DNA of 64,000 nucleotides from Allobranchiibius huperziae (GTDB lineage Bacteria > Actinomycetota > Actinomycetes > Actinomycetales > Dermatophilaceae), in the NCBI RefSeq assembly GCF_013410455.1, contig NZ_JACCFW010000001.1, forward strand, positions 2,682,929 through 2,746,928. The letters run 5' to 3'. The translations under genes and the position numbers were made by a program. Each line of letters starts with the position of its first letter. Positions within the stretch are counted from its first letter, which is position 1. The notes beneath the pieces were generated by a model. It was not told the origin of the DNA. It did not search any database and saw nothing but the letters and a program-made list of their open reading frames with translations. This document shows positions 52,015 through 60,784 of this stretch, one piece after another.

Positions 52015-53283
52015 ATGAACCGACGACCCGGCCTCCTCGCGTCGATCGGGCTCAACCTCGCAAGCCTGGTGATGACGCTGCCGGCTCTCGCACTCCTGGG
52101 GCTGACCGTGGCGGGCATCGCATCGTCCGTGGCGATCGTCGGCCTGTTCGTCCTGACCGTGACCCTGGTGCTCCTGCGACAGCTCGCCGGGGTGCAGCGC
52201 CGCCTGGTCAGCGCGGGCCTCGGCGAACCGGTCGCCCGCGCGTACTCCGACACGCGGGGCCTGTCACCGGTCGCCCGGGTCCGCCGCTGGTTGACCGACC
52301 GAGCGCGGTGGGCCGACGCCGCGTGGGCGCTCTTCACCTGCACCGTCGGCGCGATCGTCTCGGTCGTCGCGCTGGCCGTCGTCCTCTACCCGGTCTGGAG
52401 CATCACGTGGTACTTCCTGTGGCGATCGCTCCCGGCGGACCTCCCGCAGCCGTATCACTTCCTGCACGTCGCGGACCCGGCGCGCGGAGCCATCTTCACC
52501 GTCGTGAGCGTGCTGGCAGGGATTGCCGGGATGCGTTGGCTCACACCGGCCCTCACCCGGTGGCGTCTCCTGATGGACGCATCGATCATCGCCGACTCGC
52601 GCACCGCGGCCCTCGAGGAACGGGTCGAAAGGGTGACCGCTTCGCGCACCAGCACCGTCGACGCGGCGGCCGCCGAGCTGCGCCGCATCGAGCGTGACCT
52701 GCATGACGGCCCGCAGGCCCGGCTGGCCGCTCTGGGCATGGAGCTGGGTCTGGCCGAGCAACTCGCGCTGCGGGATCCGCAGGCGGCGGCCGGCCTGATC
52801 GCCGAAGCACGCGCGAACGCGCACACGGCGCTCGCCGACATCCGATCGGTCGTGCGTGGCATCTATCCACCGGTGCTCGCCGATCGCGGCTACCCGAGTG
52901 CGATCAGCGCGTTGGTCGCAGACCTCCCACTCGCGGTCTCCCTCGATCTCGAACCAGGCGAACGCCTTTCGCCGCCTCTGGAGTCGGCGCTCTACTTCGC
53001 CACCAGCGAATGCCTGGCCAACATCCTGAAGCACGCGCACGCCGGCCAGGCGTGGGTCTGCCTGCGGCGCACCCCCCGAGCGATCCGCGTCGAGGTCGGC
53101 GACGACGGGGTCGGTGGCGCGGCTGCCGACGGGGCGGGTCTGCGCGGTGTCGCACGGCGGCTCACGGCGTTCGACGGCATGATGAGCGTGACCAGCCCGC
53201 CCGGCGCGGGCACGAGGATCGAGATGGAGGTGCCGTGCGAGCCGTCGTCGGGGAGGACAACGCGCTCCTTCGCGACGGACTGA
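52015..53283 (+). CDS. Two-component sensor histidine kinase (NarL-type partner)
   Basis: Predicted protein of 422 residues. Four hydrophobic helices in the N-terminal half (about 8-35, 38-58, 105-130 and 155-180) form the sensor and membrane part. The dimerisation/phosphoacceptor segment RRIERDLHDGPQARLAALGM near residue 223 is of the HisKA_3 type with the phosphorylated His. The ATPase domain has TSECLANILKHAHAGQAWV near 327 (N box), VGDDGVGGA (G1) and GLRGVARRLTAFDG near 373. ATG 52015 is chosen; an in-frame GTG at 51985 is possible. It overlaps the response regulator by 49 nt. Confidence 0.92.
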   Translation: MNRRPGLLASIGLNLASLVMTLPALALLGLTVAGIASSVAIVGLFVLTVTLVLLRQLAGVQRRLVSAGLGEPVARAYSDTRGLSPVARVRRWLTDRARWADAAWALFTCTVGAIVSVVALAVVLYPVWSITWYFLWRSLPADLPQPYHFLHVADPARGAIFTVVSVLAGIAGMRWLTPALTRWRLLMDASIIADSRTAALEERVERVTASRTSTVDAAAAELRRIERDLHDGPQARLAALGMELGLAEQLALRDPQAAAGLIAEARANAHTALADIRSVVRGIYPPVLADRGYPSAISALVADLPLAVSLDLEPGERLSPPLESALYFATSECLANILKHAHAGQAWVCLRRTPRAIRVEVGDDGVGGAAADGAGLRGVARRLTAFDGMMSVTSPPGAGTRIEMEVPCEPSSGRTTRSFATD

Positions 53284-53879
53284 CTCGCATCCTCACTGCG
53301 TACGACATCGACGTCGTGCAGGCCGTAGACAACGCGCCGGCCCTGTCCCGAGCACTGCTCACCGAGCGACCCGACATCGCGATCGTCGACGTCCGGATGC
53401 CGCCGACCTTCACAGATGACGGACTGAGAGTCGCCATCGAGGCGCGCGCTCAGCTGCCCGACCTGCCGGTGCTGGTGCTCTCGCAGTACGTCGAGCAGCT
53501 CTACGCACAGGAGCTGCTCGACTCCGGCTCGGGCGGGGTCGGCTATCTGCTGAAGGACCGCGTCTCCGACGTCGCGGGGTTCATCGACACCGTACGGAGG
53601 GTGGCCGCCGGTGGGACCGTGCTGGATCCCGACGTGGTGCGCCATCTATTGACCCGGCAACGGGCAGGGACCCCGGTCGACCGGCTCACCGCCCGCGAGC
53701 GCGAGGTCCTGGAACTGATGGCCCAAGGCCGCTCGAACGCGGCGATCGCGGGTGCACTCTTCGTGACCGAACGATCGGTCAGTAAACACACCAACTCGAT
53801 CTTCACGAAGCTCGATCTGCCCATCGACGCCGACGACAACCGGCGGGTCCTGGCGGTGCTCACCTACCTGCGCGGCTGA
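53235..53879 (+). CDS. NarL/FixJ-type response regulator
   Basis: Predicted protein of 214 residues; GTG 53235 has GGAGG 4 nt upstream and lies within the end of the kinase gene. RAVVGEDNALLRDGL carries the acidic pair, AIVDVRMPPTFTDDGL the phosphoacceptor Asp near residue 53, and GVGYLLKDRVSDVAGF the conserved Lys. The C-terminal LuxR-type helix-turn-helix is LTAREREVLELMAQGRSNAAI followed after a break by VTERSVSKHTNSIFTKLDLP. The pair probably controls the divergent MMPL transporter. A REP-like palindrome follows the gene. Confidence 0.94.
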   Translation: MRAVVGEDNALLRDGLTRILTAYDIDVVQAVDNAPALSRALLTERPDIAIVDVRMPPTFTDDGLRVAIEARAQLPDLPVLVLSQYVEQLYAQELLDSGSGGVGYLLKDRVSDVAGFIDTVRRVAAGGTVLDPDVVRHLLTRQRAGTPVDRLTAREREVLELMAQGRSNAAIAGALFVTERSVSKHTNSIFTKLDLPIDADDNRRVLAVLTYLRG

Positions 53880-53924
53880 ACCGGCGCCCCACCCCGTCGG
53901 CGCCGAGCGCACGACGAGGTGCGC

Positions 53925-53976
53925 GGTTTGCGTTTGTGGCCAGGGCTGCAGCCCTGGCCACCGACGCACAACCCCC
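53925..53976. repeat. REP-like palindrome, copy B
   Basis: Second copy of the element at 49641-49692: the hairpin 53929-53968 has the same GTGGCCAGGGCTGCAGCCCT core, with GGTTTGCGTT before it and GACGCACAACCCCCAC after it. It too lies between convergent genes (response regulator and Nudix hydrolase). Confidence 0.9.
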
Positions 53977-53994
53977 ACACCGACGCCAAACGGG

Positions 53995-54438
53995 TCAGTG
54001 CAGCAGAGCCCTGATCGCGTCCACGATGGGCAGGTCCGCGGGCAGCCACGGGACGTCGTACAACTGGGCCGGCGTCAGCCAGCGGACCTGGTCGTGATCG
54101 ACCAGCCGCATGGTGCCGGTGGTGATCCGCGCGAAGCGCACCTGCATCACGAAACCCGGCTTCAGGGGCCAGCCGGTGGCGTCGTCCAGGGCGACCGGGC
54201 CGGTCACCTGCGCGCCGAGCTCGACGGTGACGTCCAACTCCTCGGCGAGCTCACGATGCAGGGCCGCCTCGAGCGACTCGTCGTGCTCCACCTTGCCGCC
54301 GGGGAACTCCCACCCGCCCGCGAGCGCGCTGGGCGCCGTACGCCGGGCCGCCAAGAGGACCGTGGGGTGCGTCAGGTCGTCGACGATCGCCGCGCCGACC
54401 ACCAACCGGGTGATCGGCTGTGCAGCCGCGTCGGTCAC
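53995..54438 (-). CDS. Nudix hydrolase, MutT-like (deoxy)nucleoside triphosphate pyrophosphohydrolase
   Basis: Predicted protein of 147 residues from GTG 54438, which overlaps the stop of the upstream MFS gene by 4 nt; the frame is open far upstream, but that is a shadow of the MFS gene. The Nudix box is complete: GGKVEHDESLEAALHRELAE followed by EL, with the metal-binding Glu residues. GWEFPGGKVE and QVRWLTPAQLYDVPWLPAD are typical of MutT/CTP-type sanitising hydrolases. It would hydrolyse damaged nucleotides to monophosphates. Confidence 0.9.
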   Translation of the reverse strand: MTDAAAQPITRLVVGAAIVDDLTHPTVLLAARRTAPSALAGGWEFPGGKVEHDESLEAALHRELAEELDVTVELGAQVTGPVALDDATGWPLKPGFVMQVRFARITTGTMRLVDHDQVRWLTPAQLYDVPWLPADLPIVDAIRALLH

Positions 54439-56033
54439 GTCGCGATGTGCGCGGGAGTGCGATCCGCGGAACCGGCGCCAGCGCGCGTACTCGCAGCGCT
54501 CGACCCACGCGCGGCGTGCGCTCCCCGGCGGGCGTGCGGGTTGGTGAAGAACGCGACCGCGACGATCGCCACCACCGCCAGCAGCGCCGGCAGATAGAGC
54601 GACTCGCCCATCGCCCGGGCGAACCCGGACTGGACGGCCGCGGGCAGCGATTTGCCGGGAGTCTGCGCGCCGCCCGAGAGCGCAGCGCCGCGGGCACCGA
54701 AGTGCGACGTCAGCCGGGACTCCATCAGCGAGGCGATCGCCGCACTGCCGAGGACCGCACCCACCTGACGGGTCGTGTTGTAGACACCCGCACCGGCACC
54801 GGCGTTCTGCGGCGGGAGCATCCGGGTGGCCGTCACCGACAGCGGTGCCCACATGAAGGCGTTGGCGAGGCCGAGGACCACCATCGGAAGCAGCAGGGCC
54901 CAGATGTGCGTGCCGGGTCGCAGGATGTACCCCAGCCACGCCACCGCCACGCAGAGGCAGGTGAGGCCGAAGCCCGCGATCAGGCTCGGGTGGTACCTGT
55001 CGACCAACTTGCCCACGACCGGCGACAGCAGCAACGTCACCAGGGCCATCGGGACGAGCAGCAGCGCGGCCCTCGTCGGCGTCAGGCCGCGGACGGCCTG
55101 CGCGTAGAGCATGAACGGGAAGACCATGGCGGTGATCACGAACCCGACCACGGAGATCCCGACGTTGGCGAGGCTGAAGTTGCGGTCGGTGAAGAGCACC
55201 AGCGGCACGAGCGGCTCGGCCTTGTTGAAGCGCTGCCACACCACGAATCCGGCGAGGACGAGCACGCCGAGGACGATCAGCAGGGGCACCGAGATGATCC
55301 CGGTGATGGTGCCCCAGTGGTATTCGTGGCCCTCCTGGATCCCGAAGACCAGCAGGAACATGCCGACCCCCGACAACCCCACCCCGAGCCAGTCGAAGCG
55401 GTGGCTGTGCACCGGCAGGCTCGGCACCAGCCACATGGCCAGCCCGAACCCGATGACCCCCACCGGGACGTTGATGAAGAAGATCCACTCCCAGCTGAGC
55501 TGGTCGACCAGCACCCCGCCGAGGATCGGGCCCGCGAGCGTCGCGACACCGGCGACCGCGCCCCAGAAGCCCATGGCCTGACCGCGGCGTTCGGCGGGGA
55601 AGATCCGGGTGATGACCGACATGGTCTGCGGCGCGAGCAGCGCGGCCCCGAGGCCCTGGAAGACCCGCGCCACGATCAACGTGCCGATGCTGCCGGTCAG
55701 GCCGCACCACAGCGACGCCAGCGTGAAGATCGCCAGGCCCACCAGGTAGACGTTCTTCGGTCCGTAGCGGTCACCGAGCCGGCCGGTGATGAGCAGCGGC
55801 ACGGCGTACGCGAGCAGATAGGCACTGGTCACCCACACCACGTCGTTGATGTCGCTGTGCAGGCTGCTGATGATGTCGGGCGTCGCCACCGACACGATCG
55901 TGGAGTCGACCAGGATCATGAAGAAGCCGACGCACAGCGCGATCAGGGCAGGCCAGGGGCTGAACCCCTCGGCGTCGGCCTGACGGCGTGTCTGGCTCTT
56001 GGTGAGCGTGATCTGGTCTGGCGTGTCTGCCAC
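54435..56033 (-). CDS. DHA2-family MFS drug transporter (EmrB/QacA type, 14 TM)
   Basis: Predicted protein of 532 residues with 14 hydrophobic helices. FFMILVDSTIVSVATPDI is the helix-1 D1 motif of the DHA2 family; ITGRLGDRYGPKNVYLVGL near residue 82 is motif A, and GFWGAVAGVATLAGPILGGVLVD is the antiporter motif C, broken up here only by family variation. A Lys/Arg-rich N-terminus and a disordered C-terminus. It probably exports drugs with proton antiport. TATTCT at 56112-56117 (minus strand) is a candidate -10. Coupled to the Nudix gene by a GTGA overlap. Confidence 0.93.
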   Translation of the reverse strand: MADTPDQITLTKSQTRRQADAEGFSPWPALIALCVGFFMILVDSTIVSVATPDIISSLHSDINDVVWVTSAYLLAYAVPLLITGRLGDRYGPKNVYLVGLAIFTLASLWCGLTGSIGTLIVARVFQGLGAALLAPQTMSVITRIFPAERRGQAMGFWGAVAGVATLAGPILGGVLVDQLSWEWIFFINVPVGVIGFGLAMWLVPSLPVHSHRFDWLGVGLSGVGMFLLVFGIQEGHEYHWGTITGIISVPLLIVLGVLVLAGFVVWQRFNKAEPLVPLVLFTDRNFSLANVGISVVGFVITAMVFPFMLYAQAVRGLTPTRAALLLVPMALVTLLLSPVVGKLVDRYHPSLIAGFGLTCLCVAVAWLGYILRPGTHIWALLLPMVVLGLANAFMWAPLSVTATRMLPPQNAGAGAGVYNTTRQVGAVLGSAAIASLMESRLTSHFGARGAALSGGAQTPGKSLPAAVQSGFARAMGESLYLPALLAVVAIVAVAFFTNPHARRGAHAARGSSAASTRAGAGSADRTPAHIAT

Positions 56034-56242
56034 GTGCCGCTCCTCCCGTGCTACCCCTGCGGTACGCCGTGACGGGCGAGGGCCACCGCCGTACGGCGCT
56101 CATGCCGTTCCAGAATATTCGATCGCCGCGCGCAGGGCGGTCTCCGGCCGTGAGGGAAGAGCAGCCTCACCTGCGTGGACAGCACCGCGGGGCGCAGGCA
56201 CCGTAAAGGCAGAAGAACACTTCCCTGCAGGAGGAACCGACC

Positions 56243-57025
56243 ATGACCGACGCCGAGCGCCTGGCCTCCCCCGGCGGCGCGCACCTGCCCGACGACAGCG
56301 CCACGAACGATTCCCCGGCGTACGAGCCCCACCCCGACGAGCCGCACGACGCGAGCATGGCCGGCCGGCTGAACTGGCTGCGCGCGGGCGTGCTCGGCGC
56401 GAACGACGGCATCGTCAGCGTCGCGGGCATCGTCGTGGGCGTCGCCGGCGCGACGGCCGGCAGGCAGCCCATCGTGGTCGCGGGCGTCGCCGGACTGGTC
56501 GCGGGTGCGCTCAGCATGGCGGCCGGCGAGTACGTCTCGGTCAGCACCCAGCGCGACACCGAGCAGGCGTTGCTGGAGAAGGAACGCACCGAGCTGCGCG
56601 AGATGCCGGAGGAGGAGCTCGAGGAGCTGACCGGCATGTACGAGAGCAAGGGGCTGCCCCGGTCGCTCGCCGAGCAGGTCGCCCATCACCTCACCGAGCA
56701 CGACGCACTCGGCGCGCACGCCGAGGTCGAGCTCGGGATAGACCCCGACGAGCTCACCAACCCCTGGCACGCCGCGTTCGCGTCGCTGGCGGCGTTCTTC
56801 GTCGGTGCGCTGCTGCCCTTCATCGCGATCCTCGTGCCGGGTCACTCCTGGCGGGTGCCGGTGACGTTCGTCGCCGTGCTGATCGCGCTGGCGGTCACCG
56901 GCAGGGTCAGCGCCGACCTCGGCGGGGCGCCGCGGCGGGCCGCCGTCCTGCGCAACGTGGGCGGTGGAGCGGTCGCGATGGTCATCACCTACGCGGTGGG
57001 CCACCTGGTCGGCGGAGTGATCTGA
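56243..57025 (+). CDS. VIT1/CCC1 family (iron/manganese) transporter
   Basis: Predicted protein of 260 residues; ATG 56243 has a GGAGG box 7 nt upstream. After about 40 hydrophilic residues, LNWLRAGVLGANDGIVSVAG is the family's first helix with the metal-path Asp, and GALSMAAGEYVSVSTQRDTE near residue 90 carries the conserved MAxGEY motif. A cytoplasmic acidic helical region (residues 105-165, EERTEL- and MPEEELEEL-like) matches the metal-binding domain of the family. Three more helices follow. It moves Fe(II) or Mn(II) out of the cytosol. Divergent from the DHA2 transporter. Confidence 0.93.
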   Translation: MTDAERLASPGGAHLPDDSATNDSPAYEPHPDEPHDASMAGRLNWLRAGVLGANDGIVSVAGIVVGVAGATAGRQPIVVAGVAGLVAGALSMAAGEYVSVSTQRDTEQALLEKERTELREMPEEELEELTGMYESKGLPRSLAEQVAHHLTEHDALGAHAEVELGIDPDELTNPWHAAFASLAAFFVGALLPFIAILVPGHSWRVPVTFVAVLIALAVTGRVSADLGGAPRRAAVLRNVGGGAVAMVITYAVGHLVGGVI

Positions 57026-57049
57026 CCTTCGCCGCACGGGCGGGGCGGG

Positions 57050-57457
57050 TCAGCCCCGCGGGTCGAGCAGGCCGGCGTCCTGCGGCGCCCACGCCGGGTC
57101 CGAGCCCAGATCGACGATGCGGTTGGTCTCGTCGACGAAGACCACGCTCGGGGTCATGAGGGCAGCCTCGGCGTCGTCGTACTGGCCGTAGCCGATCACG
57201 ATGACCAGGTCGCCGGGACTCACGAGTCGGGCGGCCGCCCCGTTGATGCCGATCCGGCCCTCGCCGGCCGGGCCCTCGATGACGTACGTCGAGAGGCGGT
57301 TGCCGTTGTCGATGTCGACGATGTCGACCTTCTCCCCCTCGAGCAGGTCGGCCGCGCGCATCAGGTCGGCCGACACCGTCAACGACCCGACATAGTGCAG
57401 GTCGGCGTGCGTCACCGTGGCCCGGTGGATCTTCGATTTCATCATCGTGCGCTGCAT
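57050..57457 (-). CDS. panD: Aspartate 1-decarboxylase
   Basis: Predicted protein of 135 residues from ATG 57457 (a GTG at 57463 is possible). [20 protein letters not shown] is the family N-terminus with the catalytic Lys. [12 protein letters not shown] holds the Gly-Ser bond that cleaves itself to make the pyruvoyl group. [20 protein letters not shown] near residue 72 and the short C-terminal region complete the fold. It makes beta-alanine for pantothenate and coenzyme A. Convergent with the VIT1-family gene (24-nt gap) and divergent from the small unknown gene at 57529. Confidence 0.96.
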   Translation of the reverse strand: MQRTMMKSKIHRATVTHADLHYVGSLTVSADLMRAADLLEGEKVDIVDIDNGNRLSTYVIEGPAGEGRIGINGAAARLVSPGDLVIVIGYGQYDDAEAALMTPSVVFVDETNRIVDLGSDPAWAPQDAGLLDPRG

Positions 57458-57528
57458 GCCCACGATTGTCCCCGACCCGCCCCCAGCATCCGGCCGGGGA
57501 CCGGTGCACGGTCATAGTTGAGGTCACC

Positions 57529-58158
57529 ATGAGCAGAGCGCGTTTCCACGGGACCATCACCGGTATCGGCACGACCAGCGGAGTGCGGGTGGTCGTCGGC
57601 CAATGGCGCGACACGCCGTACGGCAGCTTCGACGACGTGATGCTCCAGACCAGTGAGGGGCACCGCCGGCTGCTGGCGCCGACGGCTCAGGTCGCCGAAT
57701 TCATCGAGCAGACCTACGAGTTCGACGAAGTGAGCATCACCCCCGTGACGGTGGTGACCGACGGCGAGACGGTCCGGCTCACCGCCGACGACCTGTCGAT
57801 CGCGTGGACCGTCGGGCGGCGTACGGCGATCGGCAGGCTGCTGCGTGCCGTGCCCGCGCGCCTCGCGACGGCTCCCGCGTGGAGTCGGCTGATCGACCCG
57901 GTGGCCCGCGTCGTGATGCGCGGGGTCCGCACCGCGGGCACGGCGCGCGCCGGCCGGCGGGAGTTCTACGGAGCCCGCGACATGCACGAGCTCGTGCGCG
58001 CGTCGGGTGAGTACGCCGGCCGCGACCTGGGTGATCTGGCGCCGGTCAGCCCGGCGGTGTCGTTCGGGTTCGGTTCTGCGCCGGCGCGCCCGGCGGTGAC
58101 CACGATCGTGACCACGGTGATCGAGCGGTCAGCGCAGCCCCAGCCACAGGCCCAGTGA
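57529..58158 (+). CDS. Hypothetical protein
   Basis: Predicted protein of 209 residues; ATG 57529 has GAGG 5 nt upstream and CATAGT as a possible -10 close before it. The N-terminal 90 residues look like a beta domain (ARFHGTITGIGTTSGVRVVV, then GSFDDVMLQTSEGHRRLLAP). The middle (WTVGRRTAIGRLLRAVPARL) is basic and helical, and the C-terminus is Pro/Ala/Gln-rich. No membrane segment, signal peptide or known motif. Its last 30 bases overlap the 3' end of crcB on the other strand. Confidence 0.75.
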   Translation: MSRARFHGTITGIGTTSGVRVVVGQWRDTPYGSFDDVMLQTSEGHRRLLAPTAQVAEFIEQTYEFDEVSITPVTVVTDGETVRLTADDLSIAWTVGRRTAIGRLLRAVPARLATAPAWSRLIDPVARVVMRGVRTAGTARAGRREFYGARDMHELVRASGEYAGRDLGDLAPVSPAVSFGFGSAPARPAVTTIVTTVIERSAQPQPQAQ

Positions 58159-58503
58159 CGCCAACGCGACCCCGCCGAGCAGCGTCCCCAGCCCGCTCCA
58201 CAGCGCCGGCCCGCGCCGGCCGTCCTGCAGGAGTCGGGCGGTCTCGAAACTGGCCGTGCTGAACGTGGTGTAACCGCCGAGGACGCCGGTGCCGAGCACG
58301 GCGAGGGCGTCGGACCCGAGCGCGCCGCGTTGCGCCAGACCGGCCAGCACCCCGAGTGCGAGGCACCCGGTGAGGTTGACCAGGATCGTGCCGACCGGGA
58401 TGTGCGTCCGCACCCGTGCCTTGATCAGCCCATCGACGACGAACCGCAGCACCGCCCCGACGCCCCCTCCCACACACAGGAGCAGGTAGGTGCCGACACT
58501 CAC
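58129..58503 (-). CDS. crcB: CrcB/Fluc fluoride exporter subunit, second of the pair
   Basis: Predicted protein of 124 residues with four hydrophobic helices. GGVGAVLRFVVDGLI near the N-terminus has the conserved Gly-Arg, VNLTGCLALGVLAG the Asn of the pore, and GVLGGYTTFSTASFETA the signature GxxGxxTTFSTF-like segment (here STAS). It forms, alone or with the neighbouring CrcB, the dual-topology fluoride channel. The start overlaps the stop of the first crcB gene (58500-58503, ATGA). Confidence 0.95.
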   Translation of the reverse strand: MSVGTYLLLCVGGGVGAVLRFVVDGLIKARVRTHIPVGTILVNLTGCLALGVLAGLAQRGALGSDALAVLGTGVLGGYTTFSTASFETARLLQDGRRGPALWSGLGTLLGGVALASLGLWLGLR

Positions 58504-58991
58504 CGGTGCACCCGCTGCGCCGCGGTGATCCCCGCGAACGACGCGAGCAGACCCACGCCGAGCGTCAGCCCGCAGTAGCCGACCGCCATCCCCGGCTCGC
58601 TGTCCCGGATCAACTGGGCGGCCCCGTCCGCGAAGGTGCTGTAGGTCGTGAAGCCGCCAAGCACGCCGGTCCCGAGAAGCAACCGGACGGTCCGCCGGCG
58701 TCCGTGATCGGGGCCGCGGCCGGCGAGCAACTGCACCAACGCGCCGAGCAGGAACGCCCCGGACACGTTGATCGCCAGGATCGTCCAGTTGACCCGGTCA
58801 GCGGGGGTGGGGAACCACAGGCTCATCGCCTCGCGGATGCCTGTCCCGACGAAACCCCCGAGCGCGACGTACGCCGCGTACCTCGCGCGCAGGTGCACCG
58901 GACGCCCGTCGTCGTTGACGTCGACATCGGGGTCCTCGGGCAGCCAGGGGTTCCGCAGAGCCGCCCGGGCGGCGTCGGCGGGTCTGCTCAT
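58500..58991 (-). CDS. crcB: CrcB/Fluc fluoride exporter subunit, first of the pair
   Basis: Predicted protein of 163 residues; ATG 58991 overlaps the stop of the MHS transporter gene (ATGA). A longer hydrophilic N-terminus (about 45 residues, SRPADAARAAL to RPVHLRARY) precedes the four helices. GGFVGTGIREAM holds the conserved Arg, INVSGAFLLGALVQLL the pore Asn, and GVLGGFTTYSTFADGA the TTxSTF signature. It probably pairs with the following CrcB as a heterodimeric fluoride channel. Confidence 0.95.
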   Translation of the reverse strand: MSRPADAARAALRNPWLPEDPDVDVNDDGRPVHLRARYAAYVALGGFVGTGIREAMSLWFPTPADRVNWTILAINVSGAFLLGALVQLLAGRGPDHGRRRTVRLLLGTGVLGGFTTYSTFADGAAQLIRDSEPGMAVGYCGLTLGVGLLASFAGITAAQRVHR

Positions 58992-60451
58992 ACCGCGGAA
59001 CCACCCGCGCCAGGACTCCCGGCGGCGGCCAGCACCGGCACCTCGTCGTCCTCGACCAGGCCCTTGATCTCCGAGCGTTCCTCGACCGCCGGTGCCGAAC
59101 CCCACAGGTGGCGCGCGTTCGACTCGGGCAGCAGGTAGACCGCGACGGCGCCGATCACGCCGGTGGCGATCAGGTAGTACGCCGGCCAGTCGAGGTCGCC
59201 GGTCGCGCTGACCAGCGCTCCGACGACCAGCGCCGTGGTGCCGCCGAAGAGGGAGATGGCGACGTTGAACCCGATCGACAGTCCGCCCGCGCGTAACGGG
59301 GTGGGGAAGAGCGACGGCAGCGTGGAGGGCATGGTGGAACTGAAGCAGATGAGCAATAGGCCCATGATCAGAAGGCCCAAGAACGACGAGATCGAGGACC
59401 CTGCGCGAGCCAGCACCACGGCCGGCAGCGAGAGCACGATCAGCCCGATCGCGCCGGTCAGCGCGATGGGCTTACGGCCGATCCGGTCCGAGAGACGCCC
59501 GAACATCGGGATGAAGACCAGCAGCACCGCGATCACGACGATCTGCAGGATCTGCGAGGTCAGGTCGGAGAGACCGCCGCCGGTCTTGTCCGGGGCGGTG
59601 GTCGTCAGGTACGTCGGCATGTAGGACGTCAGCATGTAGTTGGGGATGTTCCACGCGAGCACCAGCGCCACGCACACCAGCAGCGAGGGCCACAGCTTGA
59701 AGATCGCGCCGAGCTCGCCGCCCGTGCTGCGCTCCTTCTCCTCCTTGTCGGCCTTGGCCTCCATCGCGGCGTACGCCGGGGTGTCGGCGAGGCGGGACCG
59801 CAGGTAGACCCCGATCAGGCCGAGGGGAAGGGCCACGAAGAACGGGATGCGCCAGCCCCAGGTCAGCAGCTGGTGCTCCGAGAGCACGCCGCCCGCGACC
59901 GTGACGAGCGTCGCGCCGAGCAGGTAGCCGGTGAAGGTGCCGAACTCCAGCCAGCTGCCGAGGAATCCGCGTTTGCGGTCCGGCGCGTACTCGGCGATGA
60001 AGGTCATCGCGTTGCCGTACTCACCACCGGTGGAGAAGCCCTGGATGAGCCGAGCGACCAGCAACATGAACGGCGCCCACAGCCCGATCGAGCTCTCGCT
60101 GGGGATGACGCCGATGACGAAGGTGCCGGCGGCCATCATGATCATGGTCGTGGCGAGGACCTTGTTGCGACCGATCCGGTCGGCGAGCGGGCCGAAGAAC
60201 AGGCCACCGAAGGGGCGAACCAGGAAGGCCACCGCGAACAATCCGAAGGTCAGGATCGTCCCCGTGGTCTTCGGAAGGTCGTCGAAGAAGACCTTCTGGA
60301 TCGTGGGTTCGAAGTAGGCGTAGACGCCGAAGTCGTACCACTCGGTGATGTTGCCGATGGCCGCGGCGCCGATGGCCCGGCGGACCGTCGAGTTGTCGGT
60401 CACCGTCACCTCGTCGGCGGTCCACTGCTGTTCGTCGCCCAGCTGAATCAT
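58988..60451 (-). CDS. MHS-family MFS transporter (metabolite:H+ symporter type)
   Basis: Predicted protein of 487 residues, 12 helices. GNITEWYDFGVYAYFEPTI near residue 33 is the family's first helix, and RPFGGLFFGPLADRIGRNKV near 79 contains MFS motif A. RLIQGFSTGGEYGNAMTFIAEYAP near 133 and RGFLGSWLEFGTFTGYLLG match proline/betaine, shikimate, citrate and haloacid symporters. A charged insertion (KADKEEKERSTGGE) lies in the central loop. The gene starts the operon that continues into two crcB genes with ATGA overlaps. Substrate unknown. Confidence 0.93.
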   Translation of the reverse strand: MIQLGDEQQWTADEVTVTDNSTVRRAIGAAAIGNITEWYDFGVYAYFEPTIQKVFFDDLPKTTGTILTFGLFAVAFLVRPFGGLFFGPLADRIGRNKVLATTMIMMAAGTFVIGVIPSESSIGLWAPFMLLVARLIQGFSTGGEYGNAMTFIAEYAPDRKRGFLGSWLEFGTFTGYLLGATLVTVAGGVLSEHQLLTWGWRIPFFVALPLGLIGVYLRSRLADTPAYAAMEAKADKEEKERSTGGELGAIFKLWPSLLVCVALVLAWNIPNYMLTSYMPTYLTTTAPDKTGGGLSDLTSQILQIVVIAVLLVFIPMFGRLSDRIGRKPIALTGAIGLIVLSLPAVVLARAGSSISSFLGLLIMGLLLICFSSTMPSTLPSLFPTPLRAGGLSIGFNVAISLFGGTTALVVGALVSATGDLDWPAYYLIATGVIGAVAVYLLPESNARHLWGSAPAVEERSEIKGLVEDDEVPVLAAAGSPGAGGSAV

Positions 60452-60496
60452 CTGGTCCTCTCACATAGGCAACCTTCGACGTTACCCGTGGGTCCC

Positions 60497-60510
60497 ATTC
60501 TCTTGAGAAT
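60497..60510. promoter_or_regulatory. Operator-like inverted repeat upstream of the MHS-crcB operon
   Basis: ATTCTC-TT-GAGAAT, a perfect 6+6 dyad with a 2-nt centre, 46 nt before the MHS transporter start codon. It may bind a regulator of the transporter-crcB operon. Confidence 0.4.
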
Positions 60511-60784
60511 CGAGTGAGCGCGATCGAGACGGCCGATCGGGCCCTGCGCGGGGTGCGCTGAGGCAGGGATCACACCGCTCCCGTGGCGTATATCCCCTGC
60601 TTCATCACCGCGGCCGGCTCCCTGCAACGAAGGGGAATTCGCCGTCGTTCCCTCTACCCACGCGCCTACCGCGGGGACCTCACCCGCCGACCGCAGGACC
60701 TCGACCGGTACTAGGAGCACGACGCCGATGAGGTGGACCTGAGCACGAGACCACCGCTGAACGCGTGACCAACTTCACCTCATA

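Noticed and set aside
53995-55710. A 571-codon frame that would fuse a long N-terminus to the Nudix hydrolase
   Set aside because: The upstream part is an Arg-rich shadow of the DHA2 transporter; the Nudix domain is complete from GTG 54438, and the GTGA overlap supports that start.
60448-60720. A 90-codon minus-strand frame upstream of the MHS transporter
   Set aside because: No ribosome site, no recognisable sequence and unusual composition; it lies in the promoter region.
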